DNA of 64,000 nt, taken from assembly GCF_040807025.1 (NCBI RefSeq), contig NC_090951.1, positions 1,922,001 to 1,986,000 on the forward strand, read 5' to 3'. The notes beneath the pieces are model-generated. The model was not told where the DNA came from and did not search any database. It was given only the letters and a program-made list of their open reading frames with translations. Below are positions 48,301 to 59,654 of this stretch, piece after piece. The position numbers and the translations under genes were made by a program. The DNA comes from Struthio camelus. Lineage: Eukaryota; Chordata; Aves; Struthioniformes; Struthionidae. The first letter of the stretch is position 1, and the number at the start of each line of letters is the position of its first letter.

Positions 48301-51300
48301 CTGTGCACATCTCTACCTCAGCTTCACTCCAACCGTATCACACCTTGCTTGCATTGATTTTGTGATTAGGCCTGTTGCTAATTAGGCCTGATCTATTTTT
48401 AAAGAGTTGCATCATTTCAATAGAATTACCGCTCGATTACAAGTGAAGCAGCGCAGTTTGCTTAGACAGGACTTTACTGACTTCAGCCAGGCTGATTTAA
48501 CAGACAACCAGATGAGTTTCATTACATCTACATTCCAGTTTTGCTCCAGCTTTGGCGAAGACAAACTTGCGCCCGTTTAATGATAGAGGGCAAGGGGAGC
48601 TGAATGGTCCAAAGTCCAGCACAGACTATCATCCAGCTGACCTGTTTGGACGGGCTCACTGACTGCAACAAACAGCGTTTCAGGTCTGTACAGCAGCTGG
48701 GCTCTTGCTGCAACGCTCCCAGACAGAAGATGCTAGCCTTGGTGTGGCAAAACCATATTGAACTGCGAGGACTGGTTATTTACAAACGCAACAGGTCGCT
48801 GGAGTTGGCCCCATTCCCATTCCTCCTTTCGCACTGTGCTTCGAAGGCAGCCTGCTGCTGATGAACCACCAGGAAGAGGGGTCGGGATCCTTTCCTCTCT
48901 TGTGCCAACACAAAGCGACACCAGGAAGGACAGTCAAGACGTTTTGCTGTATGTGCAGCCAGCAACCCCCATGGCTGCACTGTGACTTGTGCGTAGGCGG
49001 CTTAGACTGCGTTGCGTATGGGGAGACAAGTGCTGTCCTCTCTGTGTGTGTGAGAGATGACCTTGGGAAAGGTGGCTTCAGCCACTGCCCTTGGATCAGC
49101 AATATGCTCCTTTGGGAGCGAGCCAGTATTCTGAGGGGACAGATATAACCTGATCCAGGCTTGGCCTCGCTGGGATGCTCTCCAGCAATGACATCATTCA
49201 CTAATGCCACGTGTATTTACTACGGGGGAGAGGTGCTGGATTGGAGACTAAAATCCCTGATTTATCTCCTGAGTAGGTTATGGACAGGAAGCAGCATTAG
49301 CAGCCGCATCCTGTGTCTTTCAGCCCAAGAGAAAACAGTTCCCACAGCCAACACAGCCATCAGCCTCTGTTATGTCTGGGAACTCCTATCTCCTATTTTC
49401 ATGCTCCCTGTGAAACAGTCTTGCCACCCTTGTTTTGCCCCCAGAGTCTCAGCAAGCCATCAACCCTCCCTCCCCCCAGCTTAGCTCAGACTAATTTCAA
49501 GACAGCACTTTCCTTTGCAACTGAGTGACTGGATACCTGGAATCAGGTTTCCATTGCACTATCCACAGACTTTACATCAATAGTGAATCAAAGGACTAAA
49601 TGTAAAGCTGAAGTGGCTAGAAAGTAATTCCAGATTTTTTAAACAGATGAAAAATAGCTCTGCTCTGTTGCCCACCTGCATGGCACCATAAGCTAGGAGT
49701 GCTCTGTGGCAAGCACTGTCCAGGCCCAGGACAGCGATGCACAACTTGGACCAGCTAGGAGCCCTCGGGGCATTTCAGCACTCTCTAGCAGCGTGCATCT
49801 TTGCCACCGTACTTGATGTTTTTAGATGACTTCTTTGTGGATGGCAAGTCAAGGTCAAGGCCTGGACGCTCCCCTTCAGCATAGCAAGGCCAAATTTCCA
49901 AGAAAACCTACAGCTCAGGAACGAAGAGCGTGCTTAAAAGAGCCTACGTTTGTCCCTCAGGCACAGTGAAACTCCTTAGCAGGGAAAGATCTGTACAGCA
50001 GACAGCCCTTTTTGCATGAGCCAGTCCAAAGCCATCACACCTATTCCTCCAGGAACAGCTTGGAATCACTGCAAGTTTCAGTTCTTCCTGCTGCTGTTGC
50101 CAGACATGCTCCCCTGCCTGCTCCTTGCACTGCGTAGAGAACAGCCTGGCCCTTAAATTGCTCCTTTCTGGGGACAAGGGAGGACCCGGCCCCATGGTGA
50201 GGCAGCCTGCAGGCTTACGGCACGCCTGGCACACGCTGCTGGGTTACGAACATTCATCTTTAAAAGAGTCACTTCTAAAGACCACACAGTTTAACTTTTA
50301 AGACAGGTAGGTGACAGATGGCTATAGAGAGGGGATCATGGGGAAACAGCGATACAGCCGCAGTGACTGAACTGTGCATCAGGATGGCTGCCAGTCCTTG
50401 CTTACAAATCTCTAGAAAAGCAGAGCAAACGCAGGCAAGAAGGAGTGGTGCTCTGACAGAGGGACAGAGGGATGCGAGTTCCTCTCAGCTTAGCTTGCCA
50501 GGGTAAAGTGGGAGGAGAGGAATAACTTGTACGCAAGTCAAAGGCCACAAATCGCTCCATGTGAACACCCTCCTGGAGAGCGGCTGCAGTGGGCAGAGCT
50601 CAGGGGAAGCCCAGGAACTCATCTGTGCACAGGAGGCAGCTGGAGTCACCTCCAAATCCTGCAGACCAGAGGACATCAGTAAACTTTGAGTGAGCAACTG
50701 TCACTCCCCACCTCTCAAATCCACGAACAGGCTAGAAACCTAAAGCAGGTCATCAGGATTCATAAAAACCATACTGCTCCCTTTGTGAACCAAGGGCATC
50801 GTTTAGCATGGGAGCTAAATCTGCTTCGTGGATAGATGGCTCTGCCCTGCCCTGGCCGCTTGGCTGGGCTGATGCAGGGACTCAGCTGATCAGACAGTGG
50901 GCTGGACTGAGGAGCTAAACCTTCGGAAAACTGCTGATTCTGGTGCCAGTGAGCTGCCACATTAGTTTAGCCTCCTTGATTAATCACATCTGGCTCTGCA
51001 GAGTTGTGAACAACTACCTCACTTGTAAAGCAGGTGAAAACCCAGTCTGTTGTTTCTTAATGGCATCACACGCACAAGGGCTTGTTTAAATTGGGTTTTC
51101 CCTTTAACAAAAGAAACACACGGGTAGCTTGAAAGTACCTTTATTTAGGAAAAACAAGATGATGTGCAGAGTTAGGGAAGTTTCTGCTGCAGTATCAGGA
51201 GCAGCAACTGTACTCCTTGTTGGTTTTCTAAACAGCTGCCTTGTTAGCCAAATCCATCTCTCTTGAAAATGTTAATAGCTGACAACTAAAGCAAGAGCCA

Positions 51301-54300
51301 AACTTAAAGTTCTTCTAATCAAAGTCCTTCTGAAGTTTTATTCTCTTGGCCTCTTTCATATTGGCACTTGGCTGGTCACACAGGCTTTGCTCTGATTTGC
51401 AACTGTAGTAGTCATAAATCACAGACTGTATAATACACTATTAAAAATAGATTTCCGACTTTATAGCCTGATTGCAGCTGAATCAGCAGAGAATTGCACC
51501 CACAATAGCACAGACCAGGTATCTTTGCCCTCAAGTTGTTTGACATAATGGTTCTTACATTATGAGACAATTGCTATAGAGCTGCAGTTTAAGTAGTGAG
51601 ATGGATACGGTTACCCATAGGTTGCAAACACAGTTGAGTGACTGACGCAAACGCCACCTCCAGTTAGACAAGGAAGGAGTAACAGAACAAGGACCAAAGG
51701 GTCACAGAGCTCTTTTCCCAAAGTTTGTGTCCTTTTACTCCTCTGTGATAGACAGAAGTAGGCCTGAAAACACAATCCCCAAGTGGCTTAATTTCCCTGC
51801 CCTCGTGCAATGTTCTCTTTCCTCCTCAGCACCAACATACTTGGTTCATTTTAGGGTTTGAGAGCTAACAAACCCCTTGTGAAGGAAAAAGGTGCTGAAC
51901 AATCAGCTACAGTTTTTTTCTCTTAAGTATTGCAGTTAAGTTGCGAGGAGCAAAAGCCAGTAAAGTTGCTCATAGTCACCCTCAGTCATCTAACACTGAC
52001 ACCACCTGCAGTTCTAGGGTAACAAAAGCAAGCAGGTTAAACATCCATATAGCAGAAATCTCATCTAGAAAAACAGCAGAACAACCCCCAACTCAAGTTA
52101 TTCCCCTTCCTCCCCCGCTGTTAGCTTTCTTTCACAAAGTATTTTTAATGTCCCTCCCTGAAATAGGCTGATATTCCATGCTGTTGCATTCAAATAAAAA
52201 AGGTCAGGATGACACAGAAAGGCTTTAACTCCCTCCCCAGCACTAGATCTTTGACCTGGATGACATTCAAGGCTGTCAAGGAAGTAGTTACAGCCAACTA
52301 TATTTAGGAAATGAAAAAACATGTTTCCCCTTTAATCTACTAACTCAGAGGCACCAGAGAGGCAGACACTTGTTTGCAGTGTGTTCAGTGAAGTATAACA
52401 AGAAGCTTAATGAAAGGGAGGACAAAAAAACCCCAACACCCCAAAACACCCTTTCCTTTGGTTTAGGGAGTCTTATGGAGGAGGAAGATGAGTAGAGATA
52501 AAAAGACTAAGCCCAAGAGAACACAGGACCAGCTTAACAGGCTCAAAATAAATCTCTCTCATGCTGTTATTTAACAGTGAAGTCAGACACATGCTCCCGA
52601 GACGCTCCTTTATCACTACTGAACAACCCAGCAAAAAGATTTCTCCTCCTGGGGGGGCTACTGGCATCTAGGCCATCCTCAGCATGAGAACAGTCCTTTA
52701 GGCTGCCTCTGCCAAATGTGTGATCCGACATTGAATTGCAAATGCCAGAGAAGCAGTCACAGTTACGGAACGCACTCTTGGAAGAGGGAGGTAAGAGATC
52801 AGAGCAATTACTGGTGAGGTCACTGGTAGAAACGGTTGGAGAGCTGCTGCCTCAAGGGCTCCGCTTTCTCCCTATCTGAAATAAAATACAGTGTCTCAAC
52901 TATGCAGGCCGCTCCCCCCACTCCAGGGCATCTCCACCAGCAGGCTCTAGGAGGGGTGGTGTGCACACGTGCTGATTTTATACTTGCTGAAGAGCTGCTC
53001 CACAAATAGGATCCTTCCTTGGGGGATACTGCAGCATTTGGTTTACCTCAACGACATAAAGGGGCTCTGGCGCTAGATGTTTGGTATAAAGCCAGACCCC
53101 TCCATCAGATATATAACCAGTATTTTCATGCTACAGCAGTGTTGTGCTGAGCTCAGGCACAGGTAGCTGTGTTTGAGTACCTGGATCTACCACCACTGAG
53201 TTACCTTTGTGCTGGGGAGTTCACAAACCAAATATAACACATAGGCACACAGTCGATGTCATGATTAGATGGGGCTCGAGGCACCACCACAACCAAACAG
53301 GATGAAAGGCGCCAGCAGTGTTTTCTGAAGTGCAGGGACTGAGCAGTCACATGGCTGCTCCTCCGCACAGAGCAGCGCAGCATGCGCGTGCTCGCTTTTG
53401 CTGCTTTCACAAGCCCGGTGGGACAAAGGCAGGAGGCCTATCCAGCAAACAAATGAACATCCTCATCTGCCGAGCCAAAGGGTTTGTTTTTTTATTAAAA
53501 GAAACCTTGTAAATAAAAACAGCACAAGAGCCTCTGGGTATTTCACAATCAGCTTTTGAAACCAGAGAGGAAAAGGATCAGAAAAAAAAAAAAATAGGCA
53601 CAACCATCACAGCCTGGTCAGGAGCAAATGACCTGTCCCAGGGCCAAGAAGGAGCACGGTCTGTTCTGATGCATCCGCACCGTACAGCGGGGGTCACCCA
53701 GGCTGGCAGAGAAACCCCACTCAACAGCCTTCTTCTACCATCCGTCTTTACAAAAGCTCTACCAATCCCTGCGCTGTGGCGCTCCTTCAGTGGCTTCTCC
53801 CTCAGTTTCAACCAGGGCATTAGCTGGCCCGCTCTACAAATTAATGCGCACGATTCCTTCTCTGTCCTGCCATGGAACTGTCTATGCCAGTGACAAAAAC
53901 AACAGTTTATGTAAGTTAACTTCCAAGAGGAGTTTCTCGTTAAGAGACTGCTCAGAAAGTGAAAGCAAACATTTGGCATCAAGAACTTTTAATGAGAATG
54001 TAATTAAGGAAGTCGGTCCCAAAGCACAAAGCGATTCGTAGCGCACTGTCTGTTCAAACGCTGTGGCAGTGCAGCACACATAGAAGAGGCAAACATGGGA
54101 TTAAAATACTGAGTTAATGCCAGGGTGTCTCCAGACAAGCTGCAGTAAGAAGCACAATAACATATAGTTCTGCCAGCACTTATTGTCTCCAGCGCCCACC
54201 CTGTTCCTTAGCTAGAGGTTACCGCCCCAGAAACAGAAACAAACGCGTACCCGGCGCCCGCCTACTACGTTTCACAGGCCAGCGTGTTACACTGCCACTG

Positions 54301-54600
54301 GTTTTGGACGGCAGAGGAGCCAGCCGTCCCCTGGCTGATCAGCAAGGCCGGAAAGAGGAGTCCCGGTCTGCCGTCTCGCGGAGAAGGGCGGCAGCCGGTA
54401 ACGCCACAGGCGGCGCCCTCAAAGCACGCAGAGGCGCTTTCAGCTCTGCGAGCAGGGGACTCGCTGCCGCAGAAGGCCGCGGCGCCCGAAAGCGTAAGCG
54501 GGCTGCGAGCCCGCGGGAGGACGGAGGCCCGGGCGCCGCCAGGGGCCGCGCGGGCGGCGGGAGCCCGGGCCCCGCTCGCTGCGGGGTCGGCCCAGGCCGC
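45301..54600. other. Intergenic region between divergent SPG7 and ANKRD11
   Basis: 45301-45800 continues the SPG7 CpG island, with repetitive GGCCAGGCCC-type GC tracts between about 45430 and 45780. From 45800 to 54200 composition is ordinary, and no splice-bounded homologous coding exon, tRNA or snoRNA was recognised. 54240-54600 is the GC-rich shoulder of the ANKRD11 island. An unannotated long noncoding RNA or enhancer cannot be judged from sequence alone. Confidence 0.5.
45430..45790. repeat. GC-rich imperfect repeat tract (GGCCAGGCCC / CCCCGGCC motifs)
   Basis: Irregularly repeated short motifs such as GGCCAGGCCC, CCCGGCCCGGCCCGGCC and TTGGCCAGG lie on the outer side of the SPG7 CpG island. 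Periodicity is poor, so this is closer to low complexity than to a clean minisatellite. Confidence 0.55.
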
Positions 54601-54659
54601 GGCCTGTCCCACTACCGCCACCGCCACCCCACGGCCGGGCCGCCCCGGAAACGCCGCCG

Positions 54660-55000
54660 CTCACATGACCCACGCCCGCCAACCAATCGGCCGCCACGTC
54701 GTCCGGGCACGTTGGCCAATAGGGGGCCGTCGCTGGGCTTCTCCCCCCCCCCTCCTCGTCGTCGGCCCCGCCCCCGCGCTCCCGTCCGCCCCCGCGCGCG
54801 CGGCGGGGAGGGGGGCGCTGCAGCGCGTTGTTTTGTTCTCCTCCCCCCACCCTCCCCCCATTTCCCGGCCCGGCAGCGTGCTGACGTCGCGGTGGCGGCG
54901 GCGCTGGCCCCCCGCTCCGCCAATGGGACGATCCGATGCGGCGGGCCAATGAGCGGGCGCGTCTCAGCGGCGGGGCGAGCGGGCGGGCGGGCGGCAGCGC
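54660..55000 (+). promoter_or_regulatory. ANKRD11: Probable ANKRD11 CpG-island promoter
   Basis: Four CCAAT boxes on the plus strand (54683-54687, 54716-54720, 54920-54924, 54946-54950), a CRE-like TGACGTCG (54882-54889) and a CACATGAC E-box-like site (54662-54669) lie in very CpG-dense DNA. This fits an NF-Y/CREB-type, TATA-less promoter firing to the right. The gene assignment is by synteny: ANKRD11 is divergent from SPG7 in human. Confidence 0.65.
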
Positions 55001-55228
55001 TGGGAGCCGAGGCCGAGCGCGGCGGGGCCATGGAGCGCGCGGCCGGGAGGCGCCGCCGCCACTGCCCGCGCCCCCTGCACTAGCCCCGCGCCGCCGCCGC
55101 CCCTTCCCCCGCCGCCCCCTCCTCCTCCTCTTCCTCTTCTTCCTCCTCCTCTATGCGGCGGGGCCGGCGGAGCCGCAGGCCTCGCTCGCCCGCGAGGCTG
55201 CCCTCGGCCCGCTGAGCGCGGAGCGCCG
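55000..55228 (+). other. ANKRD11: Probable ANKRD11 noncoding first exon (5'UTR)
   Basis: This GC-rich exon ends GAGCGCCG at a strong donor, GTAAGG (55229-55234). The transcription start is not defined and the left edge is approximate. In mammals the first exon of ANKRD11 is noncoding and the protein (an ankyrin-repeat cofactor that recruits histone deacetylases) starts several exons and very long introns later, so no coding exon is expected in this window. The exon holds a long CT-rich tract (about 55115-55152) and a short upstream ORF. The identity is inferred from gene order and orientation, not from protein similarity. Confidence 0.6.
55030..55083 (+). CDS. Short upstream ORF in ANKRD11 exon 1 (17 codons)
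   Basis: ATG at 55030 in the context GGGGCCATGG (G at +4, C at -3) opens a 17-residue Arg-rich frame, MERAAGRRRRHCPRPLH, ending in TAG. If included in the 5'UTR it is a candidate translational regulator. There is no evidence that the peptide is functional. Confidence 0.3.
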   Translation: MERAAGRRRRHCPRPLH

Positions 55229-55244
55229 GTAAGGGGCGGCGGGG

Positions 55245-55530
55245 GGGTGGTGAGGGGAGAGGGGCCTGGTGGCGGGGGGGGAGAGGGGCCGGGGCCTGGG
55301 GAAGCAGTGGGGGGGGGGGGAGAGGGGCCGGGGCCTGGGGAAGCAGTGGGGGGGGGGAGAGGGGCCGGGGCCTGGGGAAGCAGTGGGGGGGGGAGAGGGG
55401 CCGGGGCCTGGGGAAGCAGTGGGGGGGGGGGAGAGGGGCCGGGGCCTGGGGAAGCAGTGGGGGGGGGGAGAGGGGCCGGGGCCTGGGGAAGCAGTGGGGG
55501 GGGGGGAGGGAGCCGAGGCCTAGGTGGGGG
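55245..55530 (+). repeat. G-rich ~36-38-bp minisatellite with GGGGCCGGGGCC core
   Basis: Six consecutive copies of GAGAGGGGCCGGGGCCTGGG followed by GAAGCAGT and a G run of 9-12 bases span about 55270-55505. The unit-length differences come from the G runs. Degenerate copies continue to about 55760. The tract lies directly inside the first intron. It has many closely spaced G runs of four or more on the RNA-like strand, so quadruplex formation and R-loops are plausible. Confidence 0.93.
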
Positions 55531-58500
55531 GAGTGAGAAGGGCTGAGGCCTGAGGAGGCAGTAGGGAGAGAGGGATTTAGGTGGGAGGGGAGAGGGGCCT
55601 GGGTGGGCAGGGGGAGGGTCCAGGGCCTGGGGAGGCAGCGGGGGGAGAGGGGCCAAGGCCTGAGAAGGCAGCGGGGGGAGGTGGGAGGGGAGAGGGGGCT
55701 GGAGGAGGCAGCAGGGGGAGAGGGAGCTGGGATGGGGCAGCAGGGGCCTGGTGGGAAGGGGGATGCGGGGGGGAGGTGCGGGGGGGCGAGACGCAGGCGT
55801 GTGGGGTTGTTTTGGGGGAGGCGGCTGATTTGGAGTGAGGAAGGGGCTCGGGGGGGGCTGGCAGGGCAGAGCCGTAGCGGGGTGTGAAGGAGGTGCCCCA
55901 GGGGCTGCGGGGAGGCAGAGGCCTGGTGGGGGTGCGGGCAGCTGCTGGGGGGCAGCAGGGGGGCAGCTTTGGGGTGGCAGGTATTTCGGGGTGCGGAGGC
56001 TCGCTGCGAGCTGTGGGGTGCCTGACGGGCTGGGAGCGGCGAGGGGCGCCCCTTTCCGCCCCGCTGTTGTGCGTGGGGTGGGGGGCAGCGGTAGGCCTGC
56101 CGGAGGGGAGCGTGTCTGTCGGGGTGAAGAAGGGGTAGCAACGCTTTGCTAGGAGGAACAATACAGAAAAGTTGTCTGAAATGGTAATTTCCGTTTCCCA
56201 TTTCATCATCCCCGGGTAGGCGTTAGCCCTGTGCGTGTGTGCGCAGAGAGGATGGAGTTGAACCAAGCTGCCGCCAGCCAGCCTGGCTGATCTGCGCTTA
56301 TTTATTTATTTTCTAGTTTAATCTTTAAATTGCTTGGTATTTTTTCTCCTTGGAGAAGCCTTTGTGTGCTGGGGAGGGGCAGCTCGACACCTTTGCCCCT
56401 TAGCAAAGGGGGGAAAAAAAAATCCCAACCCAAAACAGCTGCACTTCTGCAGTCCAGAATTAACCTCCCCCAGTCCTGTAGATTGATTGCATGTTTAGAA
56501 AGGCAAATCGTCGCTCTCCCCCACCCCTCGCCTCTAAGAAGCCTGGATGAGTTGAGCCCTTGACGCCCTCTGCCCTTTCCCAGAGAGAGCAGCTGTCTTG
56601 CGAGGGGGGTGTGCGTGCGGTTTGAAAATCAGCCTGTTCATTGAGGCACAAGAGTTGGTGTGTTTACGGATTGGCTTCTACTCTGAGCTTGTAGATCTGT
56701 TTTGATATCCAGTTGCAGGAAAGGGTTCCTCCCCCCCTCCTGGCTTTGTACACAAAGTACTCTCTTACCACTGGGGACATGGCCCTATAGGCAGAGAACA
56801 AATTCCAGCCAGTGTTCTTGAAGCAAAATTCCCTCCTGAGATGGCTTCTGAAATTGGGTATAGACCATTTTTTCGTCTAGGCAAAGATATTTAGCTGGAA
56901 ATAAGTCTTGCAACTCTAATGCTTTGTAGTTGCTGTGTACTGACTTGAAATGCTGAAATTTTGTAGAAACAAAAGGAACTTTGAGTTAAATGTCTTTTTC
57001 TTTTTTTTTTTTCTGGTTTGTTCATAAGATGGAACACTTTTATATAATCACTTCAATTTTTTCCTTTTTCTGGGGAAAAACATTCCATGGAGTCATCACG
57101 AGGCAAAAGGAGATTAACTCTTGCATGTTTTCAAACGGCATTGATATGTTCTTTTGTGTGTGCTCTACCAGGAACTAAATATTTGACTCGATTAACTTAG
57201 AAAGGAAAAGTTGGCATTTTTACAAGATGGGTTTACCGGCAGATTAAAGGTGTATATTGGAACGCTTTTAAATGGTTGTGGTGGCCTGCAGTAGAAGTGT
57301 TTTAAAATGCTACATAGAATATAAAGTAAGAGCTACACTGACTTCCTCTGTCTTAGCAGGGAAATTCTTAAGCACCTGGGTTTAATATGCTTATGAAACA
57401 TCACTGTTGAAGCTGTGTGACCTGTTTTCTTTCCATGGGAAGAGTTCAGTCAGTGGAAGATCTCATTCTGTGGGGCGGTCTGTGTTAGTGTGGGTGTGTA
57501 TTTGTGGTTCTTGTTTGGAGCTGCGTGCATCTGGGTCGCTCCTCAAACGTGCTTGCAGCATAGTTAACTTCACGGCCCTCGTGTGTTTGTCCCTAGAGCA
57601 GAGCCTTGTCTGCGTTACTGTGGCCTTCCTTGTGTCTGCTCTCGCGTAGGTGTGTCTGGGGTATGTGGAGCTTGTAGCTTTTTATGCAGAGATGCTCAAG
57701 GTTTCTTTCCTTGTTGTTTCGAGGAGAACTTGTCAGTCTTAAAGGAGATAGTGCGGGAAGGTATAAAACTTGCCAGGGCACATCTTGTCTGTGTCCTCCC
57801 TGAAAAAGGGTGGTCTAAGCTATCATGGAGTTTGCTATGAACCTGTATTATTAGGCTAGCTGGGACTTGCATCACCTCCAGACTTGGCTAGAGCAGTTGT
57901 GTGCGTAAGTGGTGAGGGTTTGGTTTGCAAAATTCACAACAGGCGAAGCTGCCTATACAGTGGACATATTCCTTAGAGTTTGGAAAGCACACGAGCCCTA
58001 CAATTTTTGCTCTCCAACTTGATCAGATTCCAACTCTTTTGCTCATCTTTGTTTCTGAAGAGTAGGCCTAGATTATAGGAGGCCTGCTCATTTAAAGGTT
58101 AGATGCTTTGACAGGCTGGAAACCGTAGGCGTGTTGAGTATAGGTGTTTTTACCATTCAGTTCTGCATCTGCTTTTAAAAATGAACTCTTGTCCCAATCT
58201 CCATTTCATAAAAATGTGGCTCAAATGGTGAATTGATTTGTTTTTATGTGCTGCTTCTTGTTTTTATGATGTTGTAATAGCATTTTCTCAGACTTAAAAA
58301 TACAGAATGTCCAATATGAATATTGGTTTTGGATGGGGGAAGGAAACTTAAAAAATGAAACAAAAATCCCTTCAGCAAAGTACTGGAGTTCATTTCTTCC
58401 TTCGTGTTTGGTAGACAACCTGTTCAGATTGTTTTATTTTCTGCTTATGTTTTAATTGACTAAATCCCAAATATGCTTCTGAGCAAACTGAAGTGTTTTA

Positions 58501-59637
58501 CAGTGTTGTGCACCACTTTTTCCTCTGCTCAGTAGAGCAGACAAATGTATTTCTCTAGGGTCAGTGAAGACTAGTTGTGTTAATCAATACTGTACCAGCA
58601 ATGTTCTCTTTTCAGTAAACCAGATGGACTACTTACAACTGGAGGTGATTATTTTAACTGTGTAATTGTAACATGGCTGCATGACAGTGTTTCCTGCAAA
58701 TACTTCAAAGGAAGGTTCTTGACAAGTATGTCCTTTCAGCATTTAAATCTGTACTCTTTCCTTTGTCTTTATGTTGTGGCTTTTGAACGTGGGTTTGAAG
58801 TACTAATTTTTTTTCCTGCTTTTCTATAAAATAAAACAAGGCAGTACTCTAATGAAGTGCCTCAAGCATGGGAATAAAAGTGGGATAATTGCTTTTTGGG
58901 GGCTCCCACAATAGTATATTGGTTTCAGTTGGTTCTAGCTCTGCGCAGTGAGTGAGGTGAACTAGAGAGATCCTTAAGCTATTGTGAAGAAACTGCAGTA
59001 TTTCAAAACAGTGCATGACTTTTGTATAAATGTGCATCCTTGTGGTTTTGTTTTGAGGAAAATATGTGCTCTGATGACTCGAGTTTTCAGCAGTGAGACA
59101 TTCTAATTACTTGGTGAACAAGTCCTTCTCAAAGGAAAGAAAATTCATAGGACCGGAGTTGGTTAATTACATTTTTGTAGAATTATCCAGTGACAGCTTT
59201 CTTACGGGGCTATCCCCACTTCCTCTCTGTTCTGTATGGACTACCTGAATTTCAGGCTTGACAGTCTGCGTTATGGATTTAAATTCTTTCTTCATATTAA
59301 GATATTACGGTGGTAGATGCATAGCAAGTAGTGACAGGTACCAGTACTTCTCAGTGCAGCAAACCAAATAATGCTTGGAAATATTTACGTGGTGGTTATT
59401 TTTCTAATTATATTTACTTAATGAGGATCTAGTAAAGGTGGCTTGTCTGCTCCCCCCATCATGATCAAGGATTAAATGTATTTCAGTTGTAAAAGGCTGT
59501 GGAGGGAAACTTCTTGTTTCCACAGCAAAGGTTTTAGTGTTTCATGATAAACTTGCATGTGGTTTCACCCCATCTAATTTAAACAGTCTGCATGACGCTT
59601 TACAGGAATGGCTTGTATGCAGCTTTTAAACTTGGTT

Positions 59638-59654
59638 CCCCCCCCCCCCCCCCT
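59638..59654. repeat. Poly-C run (17 bases)
   Basis: Uninterrupted C homopolymer in ANKRD11 intron 1, preceded by TTGGTT and followed by TTTAAG. Length may be affected by sequencing error. Confidence 0.85.

Noticed and set aside
54936-55232. 98-codon plus-strand frame with a signal-peptide-like run (LLLLFLFFLLLYAAG)
   Set aside because: The hydrophobic run comes from a CT-rich tract. The frame's ATG probably lies upstream of the transcription start, and it reads straight into the intron, stopping at the TAA of the GTAAGG donor. The better start codon (55030) is in another frame.
55247-55546. Gly-rich and Pro-rich frames through the G-rich repeat (both strands)
   Set aside because: Composition artefact of the minisatellite inside an intron; no homology.
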